Shown: positions 39,059 through 48,306 of the stretch, one piece after another
How positions within the stretch are numbered: the first letter of the stretch is position 1
Layout: each line of letters begins with the position of its first letter
Origin: Bowmanella sp. JS7-9
Lineage (GTDB): Bacteria; Pseudomonadota; Gammaproteobacteria; Enterobacterales; Alteromonadaceae
Direction: 5' to 3'
NCBI RefSeq assembly: GCF_004329715.1
Contig: NZ_JXSY01000026.1
Location: 50,044-114,043, forward strand
DNA length: 64,000 bases
Program-made: the position numbers and the translations under genes
Notes under the pieces: model-generated
Told to the model about the DNA's origin: nothing
Database searches by the model: none
What the model saw: only the letters and a program-made list of their open reading frames with translations

Positions 39059-39691
39059 ATGAATAAACAAAAACGCCATGAAATTTTGACCCGGTTGCGC
39101 GACGCCAATCCGCATCCGACCACGGAGCTACATTTTACCACGCCATTTGAATTGTTGGTTGCCGTGACCCTTTCTGCTCAGGCTACCGATGTGGGGGTGA
39201 ACAAAGCCACCGCCAAACTATTTCCGGTTGCGAACACGCCGCAAGCCATTTTGGATCTGGGCGTCGACGGCCTGAAGGAGTACATCAAAACCATCGGCTT
39301 GTATAACAGCAAGGCCGAAAATGTCATCAAAGCCTGCAAAATGTTAGTTGAATTGCATGGCGGAGAAGTACCAGAGAGTCGCGAAGCACTGGAAGCCCTG
39401 CCAGGTGTAGGGCGTAAGACGGCGAATGTGGTACTCAATACCGCATTTGGCTGGCCGACTATCGCGGTGGACACACATATTTTCCGGGTATCCAATCGTA
39501 CCAATTTTGCGCCGGGTAAAAATGTCGATCAGGTTGAGCAAAAGCTGCTGAAAGTAGTGCCCGCCGAGTTTAAAGTGGATGTACACCACTGGCTGATCCT
39601 GCATGGGCGTTATACCTGCGTGGCGCGTAAGCCTCGTTGTGGTTCGTGTTTAATCGAAGACTTGTGCGAATTTAAGCAAAAAACCGACTGA
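39059..39691 (+). CDS. nth: Endonuclease III (DNA glycosylase/AP lyase)
   Basis: 210 aa. The helix-hairpin-helix with catalytic Lys is LPGVGRKTANVVL, the catalytic Asp is in AVDTHIFRVSNR, and the C-terminal 4Fe-4S loop is CVARKPRCGSCLIEDLC. It removes oxidised pyrimidines. It starts 2 bases after rnfE, the conserved rsx-nth arrangement. Confidence 0.97.
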   Translation: MNKQKRHEILTRLRDANPHPTTELHFTTPFELLVAVTLSAQATDVGVNKATAKLFPVANTPQAILDLGVDGLKEYIKTIGLYNSKAENVIKACKMLVELHGGEVPESREALEALPGVGRKTANVVLNTAFGWPTIAVDTHIFRVSNRTNFAPGKNVDQVEQKLLKVVPAEFKVDVHHWLILHGRYTCVARKPRCGSCLIEDLCEFKQKTD

Positions 39692-39785
39692 TAAATTACG
39701 CTGATAGCGTCATTGATCTGCAATGAGTGGAGCGCCATTCATCGCGTATCAACGGCACCGTTAACCTGTTTTATACGGTATAAAA

Positions 39786-40283
39786 ATGAACTTAGAAGAC
39801 ATGATCGAACGCCTGATGTATGCCTCTCGCTGGCTGCTGGCGCCTATTTACTTTGGCTTAAGCCTTGCCCTTATTGCACTGGGCGTTAAATTTTTTCAGG
39901 AAGTCTTCCACCTGATGCCAGTGATTTTTGAGATTAAAGAAGCCGATCTGGTATTAGTGGTGTTGTCGTTGATCGATATCGCGCTGGTTTCCGGCCTGAT
40001 CATTATGGTGATGTTTACCAGCTACGAAAACTTTGTATCGCGCATCGATCTGGGTGAAAACACCGAAAAATTGTCCTGGCTAGGCACGTTGGATACCAAC
40101 TCACTGAAAAGCAAAGTGGCCGCGTCGATTGTAGCGATATCATCCATTCACTTACTCAAAGTGTTTATGAATGCCACCAATATCGCCAATGATAAACTCA
40201 TGTGGTACGTGCTGATGCACCTCACCTTTGTCGTTTCGGCCTTTGCGATGGGCATGTTAGACAAAGCCACACGCAAAAATTAA
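39786..40283 (+). CDS. YqhA-type (UPF0114/TIGR00645) membrane protein
   Basis: 165 aa with about four membrane helices ([46 protein letters not shown] region, [13 protein letters not shown]). The motif [13 protein letters not shown] is the family signature. Function unknown. Confidence 0.92.
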   Translation: MNLEDMIERLMYASRWLLAPIYFGLSLALIALGVKFFQEVFHLMPVIFEIKEADLVLVVLSLIDIALVSGLIIMVMFTSYENFVSRIDLGENTEKLSWLGTLDTNSLKSKVAASIVAISSIHLLKVFMNATNIANDKLMWYVLMHLTFVVSAFAMGMLDKATRKN

Positions 40284-40296
40284 CCGGAGAACCACC

Positions 40297-40680
40297 ATGA
40301 GACTGTTACATACCATGCTGAGGGTCGGCGACCTGCAACGCTCACTGGATTTTTATACCCAGTTAATGGGCATGCAGGTATTAAGACAAGCCGACAATCC
40401 GGAATATCGCTATACCCTGGCATTCGTCGGCTATGGCGATGAAGCCAACCACACCGTGCTGGAGCTGACCTATAACTGGGATCAGGACAGTTATGATTTA
40501 GGCACCGCCTATGGGCATATCGCCATCGGTTGTGAGGATATTTATGGCCTGTGTGAGCAGTTAGAAGCCAAAGGCGCGGACGTATATCGCAAACCCGGTC
40601 CGGTATTAGGTGGCAGCACGATCATCGCGTTTGTGCGTGATCCGGATGGGTATGCCATCGAGCTGATTCAGCGCAGTTAA
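40297..40680 (+). CDS. gloA: Lactoylglutathione lyase (glyoxalase I)
   Basis: 127 aa. It is a two-module glyoxalase with probable metal ligands His5 (LLHTMLRV), Glu56 (VLELTYN), His74 (AYGHIAIG) and Glu122 (AIELIQ). It converts the methylglyoxal-glutathione hemithioacetal to lactoylglutathione. GGAGA lies 7 bases before the ATG. A bidirectional terminator follows at once. Confidence 0.96.
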   Translation: MRLLHTMLRVGDLQRSLDFYTQLMGMQVLRQADNPEYRYTLAFVGYGDEANHTVLELTYNWDQDSYDLGTAYGHIAIGCEDIYGLCEQLEAKGADVYRKPGPVLGGSTIIAFVRDPDGYAIELIQRS

Positions 40681-40707
40681 AAAAACCGGCAATTGCCGGT
40701 TTTTTAT
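40681..40707. terminator. Bidirectional terminator gloA/motY
   Basis: ACCGGCA-AT-TGCCGGT (40685-40700) is a perfect stem with A5 before and T6 after, serving the convergent genes on both sides. Confidence 0.88.
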
Positions 40708-41567
40708 TAGCCTCTGCTCATCTTTACCACCACCCGGCGGTTTTTGGCGCGGGTCATTTCGTTGTCGTTCGGGGCAATGTGGCGGCGTTCACCGTGGCCG
40801 GTCACTTCAATCCTGGCGGCATCCACCCCCATATCAATAAAGTACTGTTTGACTGACTCGGCGCGCTGAACCGACAGGTTAAAGTTGGTGCCACTGCCGC
40901 CATAGCTGTCGGTGTAACCGTCCACCAGCATCAGCTCCAGTTGCGGATCTTCTTTAAGATACATACCGATCATCTGCATCTTTTTCTGCGCTTCTTTAGT
41001 CAGCTCAGCAGTATTTTTTTGATAGGTCAGCACAGAATACTGAATATCTTCAAATGAGTACGGCAGCAGATTTGCCACACACTCCACGAAATCCTGATAG
41101 GCCGGGGTAAAGTTTGCGGCATTGAGGCCTACCGCTATTTTATCGTAAGGGTTATACCAGTCCTGATACTGCACCGTTGGCCAGAAACCCTTCTCCAATT
41201 CACTCAACATGGTCCAGGCCGGCACCTTGGGCAAGTCGCCTGTGTATTGTCTGCGCAGTGGCATCTCGGCGATGGTGCGCTGCATTGCGCCCGGCATCCA
41301 GCGCGGTGGTACCGAATAAACTGCCGCCATAGCATACACATCTGGCAACATCAGCATATCCAACTCGAATTCCATATTCAGTTGTTTACTGGCGCGACTG
41401 TAAAAACGCGCGGTACCGTAGCCAGGCACGGGATGGGATAATTCACATTGCAGCCGGTTGGGCGCATCTAACTGCCAGTCAGATTGCTCCACGGAAGCTG
41501 CATAGTGACGCACACCGGCGTGTGCCAGCATGGGTAAAATACTCAGGATTGTGATTAATCGTTTCAT
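40707..41567 (-). CDS. motY: MotY-like OmpA-family flagellar T-ring protein
   Basis: 286 aa. A signal peptide (ILSILPMLAHA-G) leads to the MotY N-domain beginning GVRHYAASVEQSDWQL. The C-terminal OmpA-like peptidoglycan-binding domain has VDGYTDSYGGSGTNFNLSVQRAESVK and RRVVVKM. MotY forms the T ring that anchors PomAB stators of sodium-driven polar flagella. A sigma-28-like promoter lies just upstream. Confidence 0.9.
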   Translation of the reverse strand: MKRLITILSILPMLAHAGVRHYAASVEQSDWQLDAPNRLQCELSHPVPGYGTARFYSRASKQLNMEFELDMLMLPDVYAMAAVYSVPPRWMPGAMQRTIAEMPLRRQYTGDLPKVPAWTMLSELEKGFWPTVQYQDWYNPYDKIAVGLNAANFTPAYQDFVECVANLLPYSFEDIQYSVLTYQKNTAELTKEAQKKMQMIGMYLKEDPQLELMLVDGYTDSYGGSGTNFNLSVQRAESVKQYFIDMGVDAARIEVTGHGERRHIAPNDNEMTRAKNRRVVVKMSRG

Positions 41568-41593
41568 AAATACCAGCCTACTCTCGCCTGATA

Positions 41594-41620
41594 CTATCGG
41601 CCATTGCGCAAATTAATTGA
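41594..41620 (-). promoter_or_regulatory. Sigma-28 (FliA)-like promoter of motY
   Basis: Reading the minus strand, TCAATTAA, an 11-base spacer, then GCCGATAG. The -10 element matches the sigma-28 consensus GCCGATAA at 7 of 8 positions and the spacing is standard; the -35 half is weak (4 of 8). It would give a leader of about 20 bases. Confidence 0.6.
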
Positions 41621-41728
41621 GGATCAATTATCAGATCGCTGAGTTTCTCCCCAATCGAACCGCCGCTGGGTGGTAGTTACCCGGTAGTCTTGTCATAATA
41701 CGCGCTGATTTCCAGCGATGCGAGCACC

Positions 41729-42352
41729 ATGTCTGACCCAACCTTTGCCCTTAATCAACGTTTCCGAGGCTATTTCCCGGTGGTTATCGATGTCGAAACC
41801 GCAGGGTTTAACAATCAGACCGATGCGTTACTGGAAATTGCCGCTATTACAATGAAGATGGATGAAGATGGGTTCTTACACCCGGATAAAACTTTTCATT
41901 TTCATATCGAACCGTTTGAGGGGGCGAACCTGGAAAAAGCCGCACTGGATTTTAATGGTATCGATCCTTATTGCGCGCTGCGTGGGGCCATCAATGAAAC
42001 CGATGCCATGAAGGCGCTGTGCAAGGGCATTCGCCATGCGCAAAAAGATGCCGATTGCCAGCGCTCAGTGGTGGTGGCACACAATGCCGCCTTCGATCAG
42101 GGGTTTCTGAATGCCGCCATCGAACGCTCCCATATAAAGCGCACACCATTTCATCCGTTTGTGTCGTTTGATACTACCAGCCTAGCGGGATTAGCACTGG
42201 GACAAACCGTGCTGGTAAAAGCCTGCCAGGCAGCCGGTATTGAGTTTGATAACCGACAAGCGCACTCGGCCCTGTACGACACGCAAAAAACCGCTGAGTT
42301 GTTTTGCCACATCGTCAATAAATGGCACAGCCTGGCTGGCTGGCCGGTTTAA
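41729..42352 (+). CDS. rnt: Ribonuclease T
   Basis: 207 aa DEDDh exonuclease that trims tRNA and other RNA 3' ends. Motifs: [20 protein letters not shown] (Exo I), [11 protein letters not shown] (Exo II) and [14 protein letters not shown] (Exo III). Confidence 0.96.
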   Translation: MSDPTFALNQRFRGYFPVVIDVETAGFNNQTDALLEIAAITMKMDEDGFLHPDKTFHFHIEPFEGANLEKAALDFNGIDPYCALRGAINETDAMKALCKGIRHAQKDADCQRSVVVAHNAAFDQGFLNAAIERSHIKRTPFHPFVSFDTTSLAGLALGQTVLVKACQAAGIEFDNRQAHSALYDTQKTAELFCHIVNKWHSLAGWPV

Positions 42353-42431
42353 AAAGTATTTGATTTACGTCAGCTTTTTTTAAATTTTTGGCCCTATACT
42401 GAATCATCCAACTCAGTCATAGGGCACGGCA

Positions 42432-43316
42432 ATGCAATTTAAACACATTCTGGTCATCGCAGATCCGCAGGATAAACAGCAAATGGCGCTGGCCTGGGCA
42501 AAAAGCCTCGCCAATGATCAAAAGCTCAAACTGCATGTGGTGGCGTTTTGTTATGAAGCCACCAAGGGCCTGGGTAAAAAGCTTAGCGACGAGCAAAAAC
42601 AGGCACTTAAGAAAAATGCCATTAGTCAGCGCGCAGTCTGGCTGGACAAAACCCTGAGCAAAACCGCCCTGCCCGGCACCGTCAGCAGTGACACGGTCTG
42701 GACGCGAGATATCGGTAAATGGGTGAAATCCTACTGTGAAAGCAATCGCTGTGATCTGATCGTCAAAACCGGCCACCGCACAGAGACAATGTTTTATACC
42801 CCCACCGACTGGCATGTAATGCGAAATGGCCACAGCCCGGTGTTATTGGTCGCAGAAAAGCGCTGGCGACGTAAGCAAACGGTTATGGTCAGCCTGGATC
42901 TGGGCAGCCGCTCAAAAACCAAGAAATCCCTCAATCAGACTTTGATAAATGCGGCGATCACTATGGCTAATGAGATGCAACTGCCACTGCATGTAGCTTA
43001 TAGTTTACCTATATCCCCTATGCTCAAGGATCTGGGCATTATCGATAAAGACAAAGAGTTAGCCAAAGCACATAAAAAGTTAGTGCCTAAAATTTTGGAC
43101 ATGGCCGGTGATTACGCGTTGCCGGAGGAAAATATCCATATCAAAGTCGGCGAGCCTCATTTGGTGATCCCCAGCCTGGCCTCTGAATTTGGCGCGGCAT
43201 TGATGGTAATCGGTACGGTTGGCCGTAAAGGCCTGAAAGCCAAATTAATGGGGAATACCGCAGAGAGCACCCTCAGCCTGCTGAAAACCAACGTGCTGGT
43301 GCTGCAACCAGATTAA
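42432..43316 (+). CDS. Tandem universal stress protein (UspE-like)
   Basis: 294 aa with two Usp domains. The first begins FKHILVIADPQDKQQMAL; the second has TVMVSLDLGSRS and the ATP-binding type motif VIGTVGRKGLKAKLMGNTAE. The tandem layout and length match UspE. UspE affects stress survival and motility in E. coli. The FNR gene, its usual neighbour, is not here. Confidence 0.85.
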   Translation: MQFKHILVIADPQDKQQMALAWAKSLANDQKLKLHVVAFCYEATKGLGKKLSDEQKQALKKNAISQRAVWLDKTLSKTALPGTVSSDTVWTRDIGKWVKSYCESNRCDLIVKTGHRTETMFYTPTDWHVMRNGHSPVLLVAEKRWRRKQTVMVSLDLGSRSKTKKSLNQTLINAAITMANEMQLPLHVAYSLPISPMLKDLGIIDKDKELAKAHKKLVPKILDMAGDYALPEENIHIKVGEPHLVIPSLASEFGAALMVIGTVGRKGLKAKLMGNTAESTLSLLKTNVLVLQPD

Positions 43317-43328
43317 ATCCACTGGCAT

Positions 43329-43360
43329 TAAAAAACCGCCCGTAGGCGGTTTTTTGTTTT
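43329..43360. terminator. Bidirectional terminator uspE-like/peroxiredoxin
   Basis: ACCGCC-CGTA-GGCGGT (43335-43350) flanked by an A tract and T5GT5. Confidence 0.85.
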
Positions 43361-43965
43361 TACAGACCTTCGCTGTTCTCAGCCAGGTACTTGGCAACAC
43401 CTTCCGGACTTGCATCCATACCCGCTTTACCTTGCTGCCAACCGGCCGGACATACTTCGCCGTGTTGTTGGTGGAAATCCAGAGCATCAACCATGCGCAG
43501 CATTTCGTCGATATTACGACCCAATGGCAGATCGTTAATTACCTGGTGACGTACCATGCCTTCTTCATCAATCAGGAACGAGCCACGGAATGCCACGCCG
43601 GCTTCCGGGTGCTCAACATCATAGGCCTGACAAATTTCGTGCTTAACATCAGCTACCAGGGTGTATTTAACCGGGCCGATACCGCCATCATTGATGGCGG
43701 TGTTACGCCATGCGTTGTGAGAGAACTGAGAGTCAATTGACACGCCAATCACTTCACAACCACGCTTTTTGAACTCGTCATAACGCTTGTCGAATGCGAT
43801 CAGTTCAGACGGACATACAAAAGTGAAATCCAGTGGGTAAAAGAACACTACGGCTTTTTTACCTTTAATGGCTGTGCTCAAAGTGAAATTATCAACAATC
43901 TCACCACTACCTAATACCGCTGCGGCGGTGAAATCCGGGGCTGGGCGACCGACTAAAACGCTCAT
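43360..43965 (-). CDS. Typical 2-Cys peroxiredoxin (AhpC/PrxC type)
   Basis: 201 aa from the ATG at 43965, preceded by GGAGATAA; a longer frame is less likely. The peroxidatic Cys is in DFTFVCPSELIAF and the resolving Cys in GEVCPAGW. It reduces H2O2 and organic peroxides; no ahpF is adjacent, so reduction is likely by thioredoxin. Convergent with the Usp gene and divergent from bfd. Confidence 0.95.
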   Translation of the reverse strand: MSVLVGRPAPDFTAAAVLGSGEIVDNFTLSTAIKGKKAVVFFYPLDFTFVCPSELIAFDKRYDEFKKRGCEVIGVSIDSQFSHNAWRNTAINDGGIGPVKYTLVADVKHEICQAYDVEHPEAGVAFRGSFLIDEEGMVRHQVINDLPLGRNIDEMLRMVDALDFHQQHGEVCPAGWQQGKAGMDASPEGVAKYLAENSEGL

Positions 43966-44137
43966 ATTTATCTCCAGTTGTACTGTGTTAATCGTCAATG
44001 GCTTTGTGCCACTTGCCGGGGTTAAATGGGGTCGTTCCTACGCAAAACAAGTAACCGATTGAAATTAATCAACTTTGTTTTGATTGGTCGGATTACTCCA
44101 TACATTGCTTAAAAAATCTCCTTGCAAAGCACCTAAA

Positions 44138-44152
44138 TAATAACTATTATCA
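44138..44152 (+). promoter_or_regulatory. Fur-like box upstream of bfd
   Basis: TAATAAC-T-ATTATCA matches the 7-1-7 Fur consensus TGATAAT-N-ATTATCA at 12 of 14 positions and ends 22 bases before the bfd ATG. Iron repression of Bfd is established in several bacteria. Confidence 0.65.
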
Positions 44153-44174
44153 TTTGCACTTTGCCGGAGGTCAC

Positions 44175-44369
44175 ATGTATATCTGTCTGTGTTATGCCAT
44201 TACTGACAAACAAATTAAACACGCTGTGCGAGAACAGGGTGTTGGCAGTATGCGTGAATTACGTCAGACCCTGAATATAGGTGGCCAATGTGGTAAATGC
44301 ATCAGAGCCGCTCAGCAAATCATCGATAACACCATTATCGACGAATCTTTGTTTAAAGAAGTCGTCTAG
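44175..44369 (+). CDS. bfd: Bacterioferritin-associated ferredoxin
   Basis: 64 aa with four 2Fe-2S cysteines at 4, 6, 39 and 42 (MYICLCYAITD, GGQCGKC). Bfd reduces and mobilises iron from bacterioferritin. CGGAGG precedes the ATG at 44175; the upstream in-frame ATG lacks such a site. bfr follows after 69 bases. Confidence 0.95.
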   Translation: MYICLCYAITDKQIKHAVREQGVGSMRELRQTLNIGGQCGKCIRAAQQIIDNTIIDESLFKEVV

Positions 44370-44438
44370 ACCGTTTCATTTACCGCCCGCTTGGGTTACC
44401 TTTTTGGTTGTACAAATAACAACCAACGAGGAAGGGCT

Positions 44439-44918
44439 ATGCGTGGCGACGCCAATATCATCAAACATTTAAACCGCTGTTTAGGTAACGAGCTTATCGC
44501 GATTAATCAGTACTTTCTGCATGCCAAGATGTACAAAGACTGGGGGCTGGACAAGCTTGCCCATAAGGAATACGAAGAGTCCATCGATGAAATGAAGCAC
44601 GCCGACAAACTGATCGAGCGGATTCTGTTTCTGGAAGGCTTACCTAATTTGCAGGATCTGGGCAAATTACGCATCGGCGAAGACACCAAAGAAATGCTTG
44701 AATGCGATCTCGCGCTGGAATTGGATGCGGTGCCGGATCTGAAAGCCGCCATCGAATACGCGGAATCCGTACAGGATTATGTCAGCCGTGATGTGTTTGC
44801 AGACATATTGGAAAGTGAAGAAGAACACATTGATTGGTTGGAAACCCAGCTAAGCCTGATTGAAAAAGTCGGGTTACAGAATTACCAGCAATCGCAAATA
44901 TCCCACCACAGCAGCTAA
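44439..44918 (+). CDS. bfr: Bacterioferritin
   Basis: 159 aa from ATG 44439 with GAGGAAGGG upstream. Heme ligand Met is in [15 protein letters not shown]; diiron ligands are in [12 protein letters not shown] and [11 protein letters not shown]. It stores iron as a 24-mer. It carries an 8-residue tail (SQISHHSS region). Confidence 0.96.
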   Translation: MRGDANIIKHLNRCLGNELIAINQYFLHAKMYKDWGLDKLAHKEYEESIDEMKHADKLIERILFLEGLPNLQDLGKLRIGEDTKEMLECDLALELDAVPDLKAAIEYAESVQDYVSRDVFADILESEEEHIDWLETQLSLIEKVGLQNYQQSQISHHSS

Positions 44919-44922
44919 GCAT

Positions 44923-44951
44923 TAAAAAAGCCGGCAAATGCCGGCTTTTTG
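44923..44951. terminator. Bidirectional terminator bfr/grxD
   Basis: AGCCGGCA-AA-TGCCGGCT (44929-44946) flanked by A6 and T5. Confidence 0.86.
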
Positions 44952-44952
44952 C

Positions 44953-45285
44953 TTATTCTGGCTGCTTGTACTTGGCGGCCGTTTCTTTGATTAGCGGCTG
45001 CAGTTCGCCCTGCTGGAACATCTCCAGCATAATGTCGCACCCACCGACCAGCTCACCGTCTACCCATAATTGCGGGAAAGTTGGCCACTGGGCATAAGCA
45101 GGCAACTCTGCACGGATATCCGGGTTTTGCAGAATATCCACATAAGCGAATTGTTCACCACAGGCCATCAGCGCCTGTACCGCCTGCGCCGAAAAACCGC
45201 AACTTGGCAGTTTAGGCGAGCCTTTCATATAAATCAGAATTGGATTTTCAGCGATTTGCTGTTTGATCTTTTCCAGGGTATCCAT
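44953..45285 (-). CDS. grxD: Monothiol glutaredoxin GrxD
   Basis: 110 aa. The active site CGFS lies in MKGSPKLPSCGFSAQA; WPTFPQLWVDGELVGGCDI is the glutathione-binding segment. It carries and delivers 2Fe-2S clusters and partners BolA proteins. ATG 45285 gives the family start MDTLEKIKQQI. Confidence 0.96.
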   Translation of the reverse strand: MDTLEKIKQQIAENPILIYMKGSPKLPSCGFSAQAVQALMACGEQFAYVDILQNPDIRAELPAYAQWPTFPQLWVDGELVGGCDIMLEMFQQGELQPLIKETAAKYKQPE

Positions 45286-45485
45286 TGTATAAAGCACCTT
45301 CGAATACATGTGTGATGGCCTATTTTACCTGCTGGCACATTTTCACCCAAGTAAGTTGTTGAATTATTTATAGCTAACCCCTATATCAATGGGACACTGA
45401 AATTTGAGACACTGGGCTCAAACTGACTGGTTAGCGTTCCCGACTATATGGGGACGTGCTGAACAAACACAATGGAGATTGCAAC

Positions 45486-46067
45486 ATGGCTTTTGAATTA
45501 CCGGCTCTGCCTTACGAAAAAAACGCACTGGAACCACATATTTCTGCGGAAACTCTGGAGTACCACTATGGTAAGCACCACGCTACCTACGTGACCAAAC
45601 TGAATGGTTTAATTGAAGGTACTGAGTTTGCAGGCAAAAGTCTGGAAGATATCGTGCGTACTTCACAAGGTGGCGTATTCAATAATGCTGCGCAAATCTG
45701 GAACCACACGTTCTACTGGCACAGCCTGAGTCCAAATGGTGGTGGTGAACCAACAGGCGCGCTGGCTGATGCCATCAACGCGAAATGGGGCTCATTCGCG
45801 GCTTTCAAAGATGCGTTCAATGACAAAGCAGTGAACAACTTCGGTTCAAGCTGGACCTGGTTAGTAAAAACTGCTGCCGGCTCACTGGACATCGTTAACA
45901 CCAGCAACGCAGGTACCCCGCTGACTGAAGCCGGTGTCACGCCACTAATGACGGTGGATCTGTGGGAGCACGCCTACTACATCGACTACCGCAATGTCCG
46001 TCCTAACTATATGCAGGCATTCTGGGCACTGATCAACTGGGAATTCGCTGCGAAAAACTTCGCATAA
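45486..46067 (+). CDS. sodB: Iron superoxide dismutase
   Basis: 193 aa. Metal ligands are seen in [11 protein letters not shown] (His), [10 protein letters not shown] (His), [12 protein letters not shown] (Asp, His). Gln in NNAAQIWNH marks the Fe-type enzyme. GGAGA lies 6 bases before ATG 45486. The 200-base leader region carries GCTAACC (45373) complementary to GGTTAGC (45429) and a repeated GACACTG. Confidence 0.97.
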   Translation: MAFELPALPYEKNALEPHISAETLEYHYGKHHATYVTKLNGLIEGTEFAGKSLEDIVRTSQGGVFNNAAQIWNHTFYWHSLSPNGGGEPTGALADAINAKWGSFAAFKDAFNDKAVNNFGSSWTWLVKTAAGSLDIVNTSNAGTPLTEAGVTPLMTVDLWEHAYYIDYRNVRPNYMQAFWALINWEFAAKNFA

Positions 46068-46080
46068 GCGTTATTCCAGC

Positions 46081-46111
46081 AAAAAAAGGCAGCCATGTGG
46101 CTGCCTTTTTT
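46081..46111. terminator. Terminator after sodB
   Basis: AGGCAGCCA-TG-TGGCTGCCT (46087-46106) with A7 before and T6 after. Confidence 0.88.
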
Positions 46112-46131
46112 GTATCTACTTAGAAACCACG

Positions 46132-46551
46132 TTAGCTTTTTTCGACCTGATTGCGTAATGCCAGCATCATGCCGTGGGCTCCTTCACCGGATAATTCAAA
46201 CGGTAAGAATTCATTTTTAGGGGAATAGGTCAAAATCAGTTGTTCTTTCATACGGGACGTAGGTACATAGCCCATACTCCAGTCCGCAAATTCACGCCGA
46301 TCAATCTGGCAATAATCTAAAATCACCACATTCTGATGACGTTTATCACGACAAATTAACTGGTATGTTTCATTAACCACAGCACGGGATCCTTCCAAAC
46401 ACTGCAAAAAATATTTTCGGTTAAAACACAGCATGCCTGTGATAAAGCGTTTTTTATTATCCCGTTGTGCCACCTCAAGAATATTTTCAATATCCTCCGC
46501 TTTAAACTCAGGACTAATTTGGCTGGCGTAAATAAGTCTGACTAAATACAT
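46132..46551 (-). CDS. BLUF-domain blue-light sensor
   Basis: 139 aa, essentially only the BLUF domain. Flavin-site residues are in place: Tyr8 (VRLIYASQ), Asn32 (RDNKKRFITGML) and Gln50 (YFLQCLEG), then DWSMGYVP. It binds FAD and probably signals through protein contact, as it has no output domain. The coding sequence looks AT-richer than its neighbours. No partner is adjacent. Confidence 0.92.
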   Translation of the reverse strand: MYLVRLIYASQISPEFKAEDIENILEVAQRDNKKRFITGMLCFNRKYFLQCLEGSRAVVNETYQLICRDKRHQNVVILDYCQIDRREFADWSMGYVPTSRMKEQLILTYSPKNEFLPFELSGEGAHGMMLALRNQVEKS

Positions 46552-46620
46552 AACTAAAAAATCCGTACGAACCTGACTAGCGACAGTGTAGTCAAGTCCG
46601 TCAACGATCGCGCAATCTCT

Positions 46621-48225
46621 TTAATCGCATCGGATTAAATCTGCGGCACGCTCAGCAATCATAATGGTTGGGGCGTTGGTGTTACCACCAATCAACGACG
46701 GCATCACCGAGGCATCCACCACCCGTAGACCCTGCACACCGCGTACGCGCAACTGCGGATCCACCACGGCTTGCGAGTCCTGCTCCGCTCCCATTTTGCA
46801 GGTACCCACAGGATGATAAATAGACTCGGCATGCTGACGAATAAATGCGGTCAGGGCGGCCTTATCGTTCACCAGCTTACCCGGTAATAATTCTTCTGTG
46901 GCAAACTGGCGCATGGAAGACGTGGCCAGAATCGTCCTCGCTTGCTCGATACCATCGAGCAAATAATCCAGATCTCGCGAATCGCTTAAATAGGCCGGGT
47001 CTATTAATGGTGCGTCGGCCGGATTGGTGGATTGCAGGCGGATTGTACCGCGGCTGTGGGGATACAGGTGACACACATGTAAACCATAGCCGTAGCCACC
47101 GACCAGCTTGCGGCCGTGATCCTGTAAAATAGCCGGCAAGAAATGCAGCTGCAGATCGGTACGGCCATCCCCATGCCGACTTTGCAGAAAGCCCGCCCCT
47201 TCGGCGATATTGCTGCTGAAAATATCATTACGTGAAAACAAATAGCGCCATGCCGCCTGCGCATAACGTGGTACTTGTTTGGCGCTGATCGCATAGCTGC
47301 CCGGTGCCTGGCCACGATGCTGAATGATCACATCCAGGTGATCCTGCAAATTTTGCCCCACCCCGGGCACGTCAGCCAACACCTGAATACCCTGTTGGTG
47401 CAGGTGCTCTGCCGGGCCAATCCCAGATAACATCAATAGTTGCGGTGAGTTAACCGCACCGCCGGATAAAATCACTTCGCGACTGGCAATCAGGCTTTGG
47501 CGCTGATTACGCAAGCGTACTTGCACGCCAATCGCCCTGTCACCGGCAAACAACACTTTCTCACTCAGGCAACCGGTCAAAATGGTCAGATTGCCGCGCG
47601 CCTGCGCCTCGCTCAAATAGGCTTTGGCGGCCGAGCAGCGTTGGCCGTTTATTTGCGTCACCTGATACTGCCCTAAGCCAATTCGCTCTGGACCATTGAA
47701 ATCGTCTACCTGTTGATGTCCTGCCTCAGTAGCGGCATCTATAAACGCCTGCGTGAGAGGGCTGATATAACGCAAATCCGAGACCTGTAGCGGCCCACTG
47801 TCACCGTGCCAGTGGTTGGCTCCACGGCTATTACGCTCAGATTTTTTGAAATAGGGTAAAACCTGCTGCCAGTGCCAGCCTTCTGCACCCTGCTCTGCCC
47901 AATCATCATAATCGCGCTCATCGCCGCGGATATAACACATGGCATTGACCGAACTGGAACCACCGAGGGTTTTACCCCTTGGCCAATAAAGCCTGCGTTG
48001 ATTCAGCCCGGCCTGCGGCACCGTATTATATTGCCAGTTCAGATGATTAAACCGCGCCATCAGCGCCAACCCGAAAGGAATATGAATGAGGGGGTTACGA
48101 TCTACCCCACCAGCTTCCAGCAAACACACCTGTATATCTGGAACTTCGCTTAATCGTGCGGCCAGGGTGGCACCGGCAGAGCCTGCACCTACGATGATAT
48201 AGTCATACTCTTGTCTGATAGCCAT
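46621..48225 (-). CDS. GMC family FAD-dependent oxidoreductase (choline-dehydrogenase-like)
   Basis: 534 aa from ATG 48225. The FAD motif is YIIVGAGSAGATLAARLSE; GMC signatures GKTLGGSSSVNAMCYIRG and GAVNSPQLLMLSGIGP follow, and the catalytic His lies in YHPVGTCKMG. No betB or betI is nearby, so it is better called an alcohol-dehydrogenase-like GMC enzyme than BetA. A frame extending to 48330 would overlap the divergent rhodanese gene and is unlikely. Confidence 0.9.
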   Translation of the reverse strand: MAIRQEYDYIIVGAGSAGATLAARLSEVPDIQVCLLEAGGVDRNPLIHIPFGLALMARFNHLNWQYNTVPQAGLNQRRLYWPRGKTLGGSSSVNAMCYIRGDERDYDDWAEQGAEGWHWQQVLPYFKKSERNSRGANHWHGDSGPLQVSDLRYISPLTQAFIDAATEAGHQQVDDFNGPERIGLGQYQVTQINGQRCSAAKAYLSEAQARGNLTILTGCLSEKVLFAGDRAIGVQVRLRNQRQSLIASREVILSGGAVNSPQLLMLSGIGPAEHLHQQGIQVLADVPGVGQNLQDHLDVIIQHRGQAPGSYAISAKQVPRYAQAAWRYLFSRNDIFSSNIAEGAGFLQSRHGDGRTDLQLHFLPAILQDHGRKLVGGYGYGLHVCHLYPHSRGTIRLQSTNPADAPLIDPAYLSDSRDLDYLLDGIEQARTILATSSMRQFATEELLPGKLVNDKAALTAFIRQHAESIYHPVGTCKMGAEQDSQAVVDPQLRVRGVQGLRVVDASVMPSLIGGNTNAPTIMIAERAADLIRCD

Positions 48226-48306
48226 AGTTATTATTTTCGGGCTAAAGTGGGATTCCATTTTGCGCAATTCGTCACCAGTTAACAACCTGATCATTAAGGA
48301 AAAACT

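Noticed and set aside
44060..44095. OxyR-like site upstream of the peroxiredoxin gene
   Set aside because: GATT...AATC repeats are present, but their spacing and the ATAG/CTAT core of OxyR sites do not fit well.
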